A stretch of DNA of 64,000 bases from Sphingomonadaceae bacterium (GTDB lineage: Bacteria > Pseudomonadota > Alphaproteobacteria > Sphingomonadales > Sphingomonadaceae), in contig RFPL01000004.1 of NCBI GenBank assembly GCA_009926135.1, positions 124,001 to 188,000 on the forward strand. The letters are read 5' to 3'. The position numbers and the translations under genes were made by a program. Under the pieces are notes generated by a model, which had not been told where the DNA came from, made no database searches, and saw nothing but the letters and a program-made list of their open reading frames with translations. Every line of letters starts with the position of its first letter. Position 1 is the first letter of the stretch. Of the stretch, positions 51,812 through 60,320 are shown one piece after another.

Positions 51812-53307
51812 ACCCTCAGAACAAACTGCGCGTCGTTGTTGCCGGTGGCGGCACCGCCGGCTGGATGACCGCTGCGGCACTGGCCGGAACGCTGGGCGAT
51901 TGCATCGAACTGACCCTGGTCGAATCCGAGGCGATCGGCACAGTCGGGGTGGGGGAAAGCACCATCCCGCCGGTCGTGCTGTTCAACCGCCTGCTGGGGA
52001 TCGGCGAGGCCGAGTTCATGCGCGCCACCCAGGCGACCTTCAAGCTGGGCATCAAGTTCGAGAACTGGAAGGACGTGGGGGAATCCTATTTCCACTCCTT
52101 CGGCACGACCGGCAAGGATCACTGGTCGGCCGGGTTCCAGCACTTCTGGCTGCACGGACTGAGCCAGGGCCACCAGCACAGCTATGACGACTACTGCCTG
52201 GAACTGAAGGCTGCGCTGGATGGCAAGTTCGCGCATCTGCCCGATGACAAGATGAACTATGCCTATCAGCTTGATTCCGGGCTCTACGCCGCTTTCCTGC
52301 GCAAGCGCGCCGAGAGTGACGGCGCCACGCGGATCGAGGGGCGGATCGTCGAGGTCGAGCTGGATGGCGCCAGCGGCAACATCGCCGCACTGCAGCTGGA
52401 TGGTAATCGGCGGATCGAGGGCGATCTGTTCATCGATTGCACCGGCTTCCGCGCCCTGCTGATCGAGGGCGCGCTGCACGCTGGTTTCGACGATTGGACC
52501 CATTACCTGCCTTGCGATTCCGCCATCGCGGTGCAGACCGCCAGCGTCCGCCCGCCGGTGCCATATACCCGCGCGATTGCTCATGATGCCGGCTGGCAGT
52601 GGCGCATCCCATTGCAGCACCGCCAGGGCAACGGGATCGTTTATTGCAGCCGCTATCTCGACAAGGACGCGGCGCTGGAACGGCTGCTCGGCTCGGTTGA
52701 GGGGCAGGTTCTGACCCAGCCCAATTTCATCCGCTACACCACCGGGGCACGGCGCAAGCAGTGGCACCGCAATTGCGTGGCCATCGGCTTGTCGGGCGGG
52801 TTCATGGAGCCGCTGGAATCGACCTCGATCCACCTGATCCAGCGCGCCGTGCTGCGGCTGATACGGATGCTGCCGGGTGGCCCGGTCAGCGAGCGCGATA
52901 TCGCGGAATTCAATGACCAGCAAATGACCGACATGGATCAGATCCGTGACTTCCTGATCCTCCACTACAAGGTCACCGAACGGCGCGATTCCCCGTTCTG
53001 GCGGCATTGCGCGGCGCTGCCGATGCCCGATAGCCTGGCCCAGAAGATCGAGCTGTTCCGCGAAACCGGCCGCGTCTTCCGCAAGAACGAGGAGCTGTTC
53101 GTGGAGAACAGCTGGGTGCAGGTGATGATGGGGCAGGGGATCATGCCCGAAAGCTATCACCCTATCGCCACCAGGCTGCGCGCCGATGAGCTGGACAAGT
53201 TCCTCTCCATGCTGCGCGATTCGGTGACGAAGACGGTGGCTGGCCTGCCCGATCACCAGACCTATATTGCCCGCTATTGCGCGGCGCAGGATGCGGAGGC
53301 GGCGTGA
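51808..53307 (+). CDS. Flavin-dependent tryptophan halogenase-family protein, paralogue 2
   Basis: A 499-residue PrnA-family protein with all catalytic markers. These are AGGGTAGW, STIPP with the Lys in TFKLGIKFENW, the intact W-x-W-x-I-P as GWQWRIP, and GFMEPLESTSI with the Glu. It contrasts with the altered W-x-W-x-I motif of paralogue 1. Overlap by ATGA with the cupin gene, and by one base (TGATG) with the GH16 gene, places it mid-operon. Confidence 0.9.
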   Translation: MNPQNKLRVVVAGGGTAGWMTAAALAGTLGDCIELTLVESEAIGTVGVGESTIPPVVLFNRLLGIGEAEFMRATQATFKLGIKFENWKDVGESYFHSFGTTGKDHWSAGFQHFWLHGLSQGHQHSYDDYCLELKAALDGKFAHLPDDKMNYAYQLDSGLYAAFLRKRAESDGATRIEGRIVEVELDGASGNIAALQLDGNRRIEGDLFIDCTGFRALLIEGALHAGFDDWTHYLPCDSAIAVQTASVRPPVPYTRAIAHDAGWQWRIPLQHRQGNGIVYCSRYLDKDAALERLLGSVEGQVLTQPNFIRYTTGARRKQWHRNCVAIGLSGGFMEPLESTSIHLIQRAVLRLIRMLPGGPVSERDIAEFNDQQMTDMDQIRDFLILHYKVTERRDSPFWRHCAALPMPDSLAQKIELFRETGRVFRKNEELFVENSWVQVMMGQGIMPESYHPIATRLRADELDKFLSMLRDSVTKTVAGLPDHQTYIARYCAAQDAEAA

Positions 53308-54239
53308 TGCGGGCGATAGTTTTCGCCCTGGCCGCGTTCGCGGCACCCGCCGCTGCGGCTGACAACTGGAACCTGGTCTGGTCAGACGAGTTCGATGGCG
53401 ACAAGATCGACCGCGCCAAATGGGGCTTCGATGTCGATTGCTGGGGCGGCGGCAATGACGAACACCAGTGCTACACCAAAAGTCCCCGCAATGCCGCGAT
53501 CGAGGACGGCAAGCTGGTCATCACTGCCCGGCACGAGCGGGTAACCGGGCCAGCCTTGCCCGAGCAGCAGCGGCGTACTTCTGCCACGCCAGAGGCCGAG
53601 GCAACCCGCGACATCAGCTCGGCTCGGCTGACCACGCGCGGCAAGGCCGCCTGGCGCTATGGCAAGGTCGAGGTGCGCGCGAAACTGCCGCAGGGGCAGG
53701 GCACTTGGCCCGCAATCTGGATGCTACCGGAGAAGGAGCGCTATGGTGCCTGGGCCGCTTCGGGCGAGATCGACATCCTGGAAGCGGTCAACCTGGGCGT
53801 GCCTTGCGCCAAGTGCCCCAGTGGACGCGAGAACACGATCCTGGGCACGCTGCATTTCGGCGGCAAGTGGCCCGCCAACAAGCACAAGGGTGAGGAAGTG
53901 CCGTTCCCCGAAGTGCTCGACGGAGGCTTTCACACCTATGCCATCGAATGGCAGCCGAAGCGGATTACCTGGCTGGTGGATGGCCGGACCTATGCGGTGC
54001 GCACGGCCGATGAATGGTCGACCACCGGGTCCAAAACGCCGGGCGCGCCGTTCGACCAGCCGTTCAACCTGATCCTCAACCTGGCAATCGGCGGGAAGCT
54101 GGCGGAAACGCGCGGGCTTGGCGGGGTGCGTCTGGACGGCTATCCGAAGCGAATGGAGATCGATTGGGTCCGCGTCTGGCAGCAGCCGGAAGCGATGGGG
54201 ATCTCCGCCGGGACAAGTCCGGCGCAAGGGGGCAAGTAA
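53307..54239 (+). CDS. Glycoside hydrolase family 16 (endo-beta-1,3-glucanase-like)
   Basis: A 310-residue secreted enzyme. The signal peptide MRAIVFALAAFAAPAAAA is followed by a GH16 jelly roll. Its retaining-catalysis motif E-I-D-I-L-E (near residue 165) lies after GTWPAIWMLP, and NDEHQCYT is the family's substrate-strand block. The ExDxxE sequence fits laminarinase/lichenase types. An extra CAKC loop follows the catalytic site. ATG 53307 overlaps the halogenase 2 stop; GTG 53304 is possible. With the GH3 downstream it would cut beta-glucan to glucose. Confidence 0.92.
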   Translation: MRAIVFALAAFAAPAAAADNWNLVWSDEFDGDKIDRAKWGFDVDCWGGGNDEHQCYTKSPRNAAIEDGKLVITARHERVTGPALPEQQRRTSATPEAEATRDISSARLTTRGKAAWRYGKVEVRAKLPQGQGTWPAIWMLPEKERYGAWAASGEIDILEAVNLGVPCAKCPSGRENTILGTLHFGGKWPANKHKGEEVPFPEVLDGGFHTYAIEWQPKRITWLVDGRTYAVRTADEWSTTGSKTPGAPFDQPFNLILNLAIGGKLAETRGLGGVRLDGYPKRMEIDWVRVWQQPEAMGISAGTSPAQGGK

Positions 54240-54242
54240 TCG

Positions 54243-55307
54243 ATGGCGAGACGCCGTCAGGCTGTAACGATCAAGCACGTGGCTGCCGATGCGGGGGTGT
54301 CGCTGCAGACGGTCAGCCGTGTCATCAACAACGAGCCGAACGTTCGCCCCGAAATGAAGGAGCGGGTCCAGGCCTCGATCGACAAGCTGGGCTATGTACC
54401 CTCGATCGCGGCCCAGCGGATGAGCGGGTCGCGGTCCTACCTGATCCTGGCAATCAACGACCGCGACCGGACCATTGCCGATTGGCGGGCGCGGCAGGGA
54501 ACCGACTGGGTCGACCAGATGCTGCTGGGCGGCATGCTGAAGTGTGCCGAGCACGGATATCGGATGATCTTCGAGCTGGTCGACACCCATTCGGATCATG
54601 TCGAGCGCGAATTGCTGGGGGCGATTGCCGCGCTCCAGCCGGATGGGATTATCCTGACCCCGCCACACTCGGACAATCCGCAGATTGTCAATTTCCTCGG
54701 TGAACAGAAGATTCCCTTCGCCCGGATCGGATCGGTCCAGAACGGGGCGGGGATCCCGGTGTCGATGGACGATGAGGGGTCGGCCCGTCAGGCCACCGAA
54801 TACCTGCTCGCGCGCGGGCATCGCCGGATCGGCTTCATCGCCGGGTCCAGCGAATATGCTCTCAGCGGCTGGCGGGTCGATGGCTGGCAGGCAGCGATGG
54901 CCGCAGCCGGTGCCGCCATCGACAGCCTGCTTGCCCAGGGCGACTTCAGCTACGCATCGGGCGAAGCTGCCGCCCGCCAACTGCTTGAGCGGGCAGACCG
55001 CCCCAGCGCGATCATCGCCAGCAATGACCAGATGGCGCTGGCCACGCTCGAGGTGGCGCGGGCGCTGGAAATTGCCGTCCCGCAGGATCTGTCGCTGATC
55101 AGCTTCGACAATACTCCGCTGGTTCACTTTACCCAGCCGCCGCTGACCGCCGTTGATCAGCCAATTGCCGCGACCACTTCGAAAGCGGTGGAACTGCTCA
55201 TCGCCGCGCAGAAGGGGGAGGCGCCGCCAGCCGCGCTGACCGTGGTTTCGGCCACGATCTACGAACGGGAATCGGTCGCGCCGCCGCCGGGCGCGCCGGG
55301 TGCCTGA
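54243..55307 (+). CDS. LacI family transcriptional regulator
   Basis: A 354-residue regulator. The N-terminal HTH (TIKHVAADAGVSLQTVSRVINNEPNVRPE) with a hinge helix YVPSIAAQRM leads into a periplasmic-binding-like sensor domain (GIILTPPHSDN, GHRRIGFIAGSS, SAIIASNDQMA). AAGGGGG precedes the ATG at 54243. It is the obvious reader of GTGAACGTTCAC operators before the receptor and GH3 genes. The inducer is probably a glucan oligosaccharide or glucose. It overlaps the MFS gene by eight bases. Confidence 0.93.
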   Translation: MARRRQAVTIKHVAADAGVSLQTVSRVINNEPNVRPEMKERVQASIDKLGYVPSIAAQRMSGSRSYLILAINDRDRTIADWRARQGTDWVDQMLLGGMLKCAEHGYRMIFELVDTHSDHVERELLGAIAALQPDGIILTPPHSDNPQIVNFLGEQKIPFARIGSVQNGAGIPVSMDDEGSARQATEYLLARGHRRIGFIAGSSEYALSGWRVDGWQAAMAAAGAAIDSLLAQGDFSYASGEAAARQLLERADRPSAIIASNDQMALATLEVARALEIAVPQDLSLISFDNTPLVHFTQPPLTAVDQPIAATTSKAVELLIAAQKGEAPPAALTVVSATIYERESVAPPPGAPGA

Positions 55308-56478
55308 CCCGCGCTCGCCGATTGACCGCTTCATCCTGCTCTATGCGCTGGCCTGGGCCGGCGGGACGATTGGCTATGTGCCGCTGCTCAGCATCCTGCT
55401 GCCAGTGCAGGTGGCGGGGCTGGCCGGCCGGACCACGGGGGTGGACTGGCTTGCCTATATTGCGCTGGTCGGGGCTATTGCCGCCAGCCTCGGCGGGATC
55501 CTGTTCGGTTACCTGAGCGATATCACCCGCAACCGGCGCGGCTGGATTGTGGCCGGACTGGTGCTGTCCTGTGCTTTGCTGGTGCTGATTGGCCGGGCGT
55601 CCAGCCTGCCTGGGTTGGTGGGCGCAATCGTGGCTTGGCAGCTTGGCCTCAACATGATGCTGGGGCCGCTGGCGGCCTGGGCCGGGGATGTCGTGCCGGA
55701 CAATCGCAAGGGGATGCTGGGCGGGTTGATGGCTTTCGCGCCGGGACTTGGTGCGCTGTCGGGCGCACTGGTCACGATCCCCGGCCTGGCCGAAGGGCCG
55801 ACGCGGCTAGTCATCGTGGCGCTGCTGGTTGCCATCTGCGTGGTGCCGGTGCTGTTGCATGGCGCTCTGGTCCTGGTCCCTGCTCCAGACGCTGTTGCGA
55901 CCCCACGCGAAGCGCGCGAAGCCCGCGGCCGGGCGCTGCAGATGTGGCTGGCCCGGCTGGCCGTGCAGGTCGCCGAGGCAACGCTCTTCGCCTATCTGTT
56001 CTTCTGGCTGCTAAGCCTCGATGGCTCGGTCAGCGATAGCGGAACCGCCCGCCTGTTCAGTGCGATCCTGCTGGTCTCCGCCCCGCTCGCCCTGCTGGTT
56101 GGGCGCTGGTCGGACCGGGCCGGGCAGCCGATCTTGCCGCTCCAGGCCTGCGCGGTGGTTTCGGCGCTGGGGCTGGTCGGAATGGCGCTGGCCCCGAATC
56201 TGGCGGCGGGGATGCTGGCCTATGGCCTGTTTGGCCTGTCGAGTGCGGTTTTCCTGGCACTGCATTCGGCCCAGACCCTGCGGATATTGCCCCGGCCTGA
56301 CCGCCGCGGGCGTGACCTCGGATTGTTCAATCTTGCCAATACTGTGCCTTCGCTGGTGATGCCCGGGCTGACCATGGCGATCGTGCCAGTGGCGGGTTAT
56401 CCGGCGCTGTTTGGCCTGCTGGCCGTGCTGGCAATGGTGGCGGCTCTGCTGCTGCGCAATATGCGACCGAGTGCCTAA
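55300..56478 (+). CDS. MFS transporter (GPH-like sugar porter)
   Basis: A 392-residue major facilitator with twelve helices. GILFGYLSDITRNRRGW is the loop 2-3 motif, and the DVVPDNRKGMLGG loop resembles GPH/SLC45-type glycoside carriers. The start is GTG at 55300, inside the end of lacI. Its position between lacI and the GH3 gene suggests uptake of an oligosaccharide or glucose across the inner membrane. Confidence 0.87.
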   Translation: MPDPRSPIDRFILLYALAWAGGTIGYVPLLSILLPVQVAGLAGRTTGVDWLAYIALVGAIAASLGGILFGYLSDITRNRRGWIVAGLVLSCALLVLIGRASSLPGLVGAIVAWQLGLNMMLGPLAAWAGDVVPDNRKGMLGGLMAFAPGLGALSGALVTIPGLAEGPTRLVIVALLVAICVVPVLLHGALVLVPAPDAVATPREAREARGRALQMWLARLAVQVAEATLFAYLFFWLLSLDGSVSDSGTARLFSAILLVSAPLALLVGRWSDRAGQPILPLQACAVVSALGLVGMALAPNLAAGMLAYGLFGLSSAVFLALHSAQTLRILPRPDRRGRDLGLFNLANTVPSLVMPGLTMAIVPVAGYPALFGLLAVLAMVAALLLRNMRPSA

Positions 56479-56515
56479 GCCTGCTGCTTGACTTCGCCCC
56501 GTCCCTCATGCGAAT

Positions 56516-56527
56516 GAGAACGTTCAC
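56516..56527 (+). promoter_or_regulatory. LacI-type operator before the GH3 gene
   Basis: GAGAACGTTCAC matches 11 of 12 bases of the palindrome before the receptor and lies 26 bases before the GH3 start. A TTGACT (56488-56493) upstream could be its -35 box; the -10 is unclear. Confidence 0.6.
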
Positions 56528-56552
56528 AAATGAATTGGGACGAGAGGGTTTG

Positions 56553-58931
56553 ATGCGCAGTGGGTTGCTGATGGTAGCGAGCCTGGCGATGCTCGCGGGC
56601 TGCACGCAAGGGCCGGTCGTTTCAACTGCCCCGGCGGCAGTTGCCACGCCCGCGCCGACCGAAGACGCGCGCATCGCCGACCTGCTTGGGCGGATGAGCC
56701 TGGAGCGCAAGGTTGCCCAGCTGATTCAGCCGCAGATCAATTCGTTCACTGCCGCCGACATGGAGCGCTATCGCTTCGGCAGCTACCTCAACGGCGGCAA
56801 CGGTGGGCCCTATGGCGACGAGTTTGCGCCCGCATCGCAGTGGCTCAAGCTGGCTGACGAGATGTGGGACGCGTCCACCAAGCCGCTGCCCGGTGGCGAA
56901 CCGGTAATCCCGGCAATCTGGGGCACTGATGCGGTCCACGGTCATACCAATGTCATCGGCGCAACGATCTTTCCGCACAACGTTGGCTTGGGCGCGACCC
57001 GCGATGCCGACCTCGTCCGCCGGATCGGTGCGGCAACCGCAATCGAGATGCGCGCAACCGGGATCGAGTGGGACTTCTCGCCGACCATAGCAGTCGCGCG
57101 CGACCGCCGCTGGGGCCGCTCCTACGAAAGCTATTCGCAAGACCCTGACATCGTCGCGCCGCTAGGCGCCGCGCTGATCGAGGGGCTGCAGGGCCGTGTC
57201 GGTACGCCGGAGCATCTCGGTGGTGATCGGGTGATCGCCACAGCGAAACACTTCTTCGCAGACGGCGGCACGACCCAAGGGGTGGACCAGGGCGATGTCA
57301 GCGGTGACATCACCGAACTGAAGGCCATCCATGCCAAGCCCTATCCCGCCGCCATCGCTGCGGGCGTGGAAAGCATCATGGCCAGCTTCAACTCGATCAA
57401 CGGGGTGAAGATGCACGGCAACCGTGACCTGCTGACTGGCGTCCTGCGTGACGAGTTCGGCTTCAAGGGAATGGTCGTGGGGGACTGGAATGCCCATGGC
57501 CAGATTGCCGGGTGCAAGGTTGACGATTGTTCGCAATCGCTGCTCGCCGGGCTCGATATGTACATGGTGCCGGACGATTGGCGCGCGCTGCATGCCAACC
57601 TGATGCGTGATGTGCAGAACGGTACGATCCCGATGGCGCGGGTGGACGAGGCCGTAGGCCGGGTGCTGCGCATGAAGCTGCGGCTCGGCCTGCTGGATCC
57701 CGGCGCGGTCAAGCCGTCGCTCCGGCCCAATGGCGGCAATTTCACGTTGCTCGGCTCGGCCCAACATCGCGCCATAGCCCGTGAAGCGGTGGGCAAGTCG
57801 CTGGTAATGCTCAAGAACGATGGCGTCCTGCCGCTGGCTGCGGGCGCACGCATTCTTGTTGCGGGCCGTGCGGCAGATAGCGTCGCCCAAGCTTCTGGTG
57901 GCTGGACCCTGACCTGGCAGGGTGGGCTGGAATTGACTAACGAGAAGTATTTCCCTGGCGCCACCTCGATCTGGACAGGCCTCAAGAATGCGGCCGAGGC
58001 AGCGGGTGGATCGGCCGCGCTATCGATCGACGGCAGCTATGCCGCCAAGCCCGACGTTGCCGTGGTCGTCTTCGGCGAAGAACCCTATGCCGAGTACGAG
58101 GGCGACCGAAAAACTGCCGTCTTTGCTGACGAGGAGGGCCTGGCCCTGCTGCGCAAGTTCAGGGCTGCCGGTGTCCGCACCGTCGCCGTGTTCCTCTCGG
58201 GCCGGCCGCTGTGGATGAACCGTGAAATCAATGCTGCCGACGCCTTTGTCGCAGCCTGGTTGCCCGGCAGCGAGGGGGCTGGGGTAGCCGACGTGCTGTT
58301 CGGCAAGCGCCCTGCGACCGGACGCCTGTCGTTCAGCTGGCCAGCCGGGTGCGATGGCAAGCCGGTGAACGGACCCGATGGCGCGCTGTTCGATGTTGGC
58401 TACGGGCTCTCGTCGGGAGCGCCGGCAAGGGCCGCCAAGCTGGATGAGACTTGCGCTTACCTGAGCGCTGGTTCCTCGGCCGATTGGTTCGTCGATGGCA
58501 AGCTGGCGCCGGGTACTGTGATAACTGGTGACGGGGCGCCGCTGCCCAATCTGCGCGGCCAGGCCGGCGGCATCGCCGCGCGCGGGGTCGACCGCAAGCG
58601 GCAAGAAGATGCCCGCGAGATTACGTTTGCGCCCGGCGCGACCCTCTCCTTCGCACAGCGGCATGCGGGTTCGGGGGCTTTCCGGATTACCTATTTCCTG
58701 CCGGATCAGCCGCAGGCGCCGGTCAATCTGACACTGGGCGGGACCACCCTCGATATCACCCGCCAGCTGGCCTTGAGCGCCAGCAAGGGCTGGCGTGAAA
58801 TGATTATCACCGACACCTGCGCGCCTGGGCTTGGTCAGTCGCTTGCGATTACGTCCAGTGGGCCGCTAAGACTGCAGATCGCGGCAGTATCGCGTCAGGC
58901 CATGCCGCCGGGTGCAGACTGCTCGTTCTGA
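56553..58931 (+). CDS. Glycoside hydrolase family 3 beta-glucosidase
   Basis: A 792-residue exo-beta-glucosidase. The N-terminus is lipoprotein-like (LMVASLAMLAGC, Cys near residue 16), so membrane-anchored. The GH3 N-domain follows with KHFFADGG and the nucleophile Asp in VVGDWNAHG, then the GH3 C-domain (KSLVMLKNDGVLPL, GATGRLSFSWP-like GRLSFSWPAG) and a C-terminal carbohydrate-binding-like region (660-790). ATG 56553 with GAGAGGG upstream is preferred; a frame-open ATG at 56508 would place the operator inside the coding sequence. It splits glucan oligosaccharides to glucose for the transporter downstream. Confidence 0.93.
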   Translation: MRSGLLMVASLAMLAGCTQGPVVSTAPAAVATPAPTEDARIADLLGRMSLERKVAQLIQPQINSFTAADMERYRFGSYLNGGNGGPYGDEFAPASQWLKLADEMWDASTKPLPGGEPVIPAIWGTDAVHGHTNVIGATIFPHNVGLGATRDADLVRRIGAATAIEMRATGIEWDFSPTIAVARDRRWGRSYESYSQDPDIVAPLGAALIEGLQGRVGTPEHLGGDRVIATAKHFFADGGTTQGVDQGDVSGDITELKAIHAKPYPAAIAAGVESIMASFNSINGVKMHGNRDLLTGVLRDEFGFKGMVVGDWNAHGQIAGCKVDDCSQSLLAGLDMYMVPDDWRALHANLMRDVQNGTIPMARVDEAVGRVLRMKLRLGLLDPGAVKPSLRPNGGNFTLLGSAQHRAIAREAVGKSLVMLKNDGVLPLAAGARILVAGRAADSVAQASGGWTLTWQGGLELTNEKYFPGATSIWTGLKNAAEAAGGSAALSIDGSYAAKPDVAVVVFGEEPYAEYEGDRKTAVFADEEGLALLRKFRAAGVRTVAVFLSGRPLWMNREINAADAFVAAWLPGSEGAGVADVLFGKRPATGRLSFSWPAGCDGKPVNGPDGALFDVGYGLSSGAPARAAKLDETCAYLSAGSSADWFVDGKLAPGTVITGDGAPLPNLRGQAGGIAARGVDRKRQEDAREITFAPGATLSFAQRHAGSGAFRITYFLPDQPQAPVNLTLGGTTLDITRQLALSASKGWREMIITDTCAPGLGQSLAITSSGPLRLQIAAVSRQAMPPGADCSF

Positions 58932-58989
58932 CGCGCTTCAATCGACCACCGGCCAAATGCCGGGCCATACCGTGAGAGGATGACAGTAA

Positions 58990-60258
58990 ATGGCAATCGC
59001 CACTGACAGCGCCCCGGCGCAGGGTGACCATATCGACGCTCCGCAGCTGCAGCTGTTCGTGATGGGGCTGTTCTTCATCTTCGGCGGGATCACATCGCTG
59101 AATGACGTGATCATCCCGAAGCTGAAGGAGCTGTTCACGCTCAACTACACCCAGGCGATGCTGGTGCAGTTCTGCTTCTTCACGGCCTATCTGGTGATCG
59201 GCATTCCCGGCGCGCGGCTGGTCAAGAAGATCGGCTACATGCGCGGCGCGGTGGCTGGGCTGGTGACGATGATGGCCGGCTGCTTGCTGTTCATTCCGGC
59301 CAGCCAGACCGCAACCTATGCGCTATTCCTGCTCGCGCTGTTCGTATTGGCGAGCGGGGTGGTGATCGTCCAGGTCGTCGCCAATCCGCTGATCTCGCTG
59401 CTCGGCAAGCCCGAGACGGTCCACAGCCGGCTGACTTTTGCGCAGGGCTTCAACTCGGTCGGCACGACCGTGTTTCCCTATTTCGGCGCAGTCCTGATCC
59501 TGGGCAGCCTGGCCACGGTGACGGCTGACCAGCTTTCGGGCGTGGAGCTTGATGCCTATCGCACCGCCGAGAGCCAGGCGATCGTCCATGGCTATCTTGG
59601 CATTGCCGCCGCACTGGCGGTGGTCGCCGGCGTGGTCTGGCTGTTCCGCAATGCGCTGAAGGGCGAAAGCCACGCCGAAAGCTCCGGCCTCGCCGGCCTC
59701 GATCTGCTGAAGCGCAAGCGTTTCGGCTTCGGCGCGCTGTGCATCTTCCTCTATGTCGGCGCCGAAGTGTCGATCGGCTCGCTGATCGTCAGCTACCTGA
59801 TGCAAGGCCATGTCATGGGGCTGGCGGAACAGGCCGCGGGCAAGTTGATTGCCTATTACTGGGGCGGGGCGATGGTCGGTCGATTCATCGGTTCGGCCGT
59901 GCTGCGCGTGATCAGCCCGGGCAAGGTGCTGGCGGCGGTGGCCATCGGTGCCATCGCGCTGCTGGCGATCTCCACTCACACCACCGGCACGCTCTCGGGC
60001 TACAGCTTGCTGGCGATCGGCTTGACCAATGCGATCATGTTCCCGACGATCTTCACGCTCGCCTGCGAAAAGCTGGGCCCGCGCGCTGCCGACGGCTCGG
60101 GTATCATCAACGTTGCGATCTTCGGCGGGGCAGTCATCCCGCTGCTGACCGGGATGATCGCGGATGCCACCGGCAGCCTGGCGCTGGCCTTCATCCTGCC
60201 GGCCACCTGCTATGCCGTTATCGCCAGCTTCGGCTGGTATGCCAGAAGGCCGGCCTGA
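58990..60258 (+). CDS. Sugar MFS transporter, FucP/GluP family
   Basis: A 422-residue symporter with twelve helices. FGGITSLNDVIIPKLKELF is the diagnostic N-terminal block of FucP/GluP glucose-galactose transporters. GVVIVQVVANPLISLLG and the central QGFNSVGTTVFPYFG are equally conserved. GAGG at 58975-58980 precedes the ATG. It is the expected route for glucose released by GH3. It has no own operator and is probably read through from the GH3 gene 58 bases upstream. Confidence 0.93.
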   Translation: MAIATDSAPAQGDHIDAPQLQLFVMGLFFIFGGITSLNDVIIPKLKELFTLNYTQAMLVQFCFFTAYLVIGIPGARLVKKIGYMRGAVAGLVTMMAGCLLFIPASQTATYALFLLALFVLASGVVIVQVVANPLISLLGKPETVHSRLTFAQGFNSVGTTVFPYFGAVLILGSLATVTADQLSGVELDAYRTAESQAIVHGYLGIAAALAVVAGVVWLFRNALKGESHAESSGLAGLDLLKRKRFGFGALCIFLYVGAEVSIGSLIVSYLMQGHVMGLAEQAAGKLIAYYWGGAMVGRFIGSAVLRVISPGKVLAAVAIGAIALLAISTHTTGTLSGYSLLAIGLTNAIMFPTIFTLACEKLGPRAADGSGIINVAIFGGAVIPLLTGMIADATGSLALAFILPATCYAVIASFGWYARRPA

Positions 60259-60320
60259 AGCCGAGAACGGGTTACGCTGATCACTTGGCAAGCAGGCAGT
60301 CTTTGGGCCATGATCGCCGA

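Noticed and set aside
51682..53346. A 554-codon minus-strand frame
   Set aside because: It mirrors halogenase 2, which has all FAD and W-x-W-x-I-P motifs on the plus strand.
53724..55334. A 536-codon minus-strand frame
   Set aside because: It lies opposite GH16 and LacI, both with clear catalytic or HTH motifs; the shadow has no ribosome site or domain.
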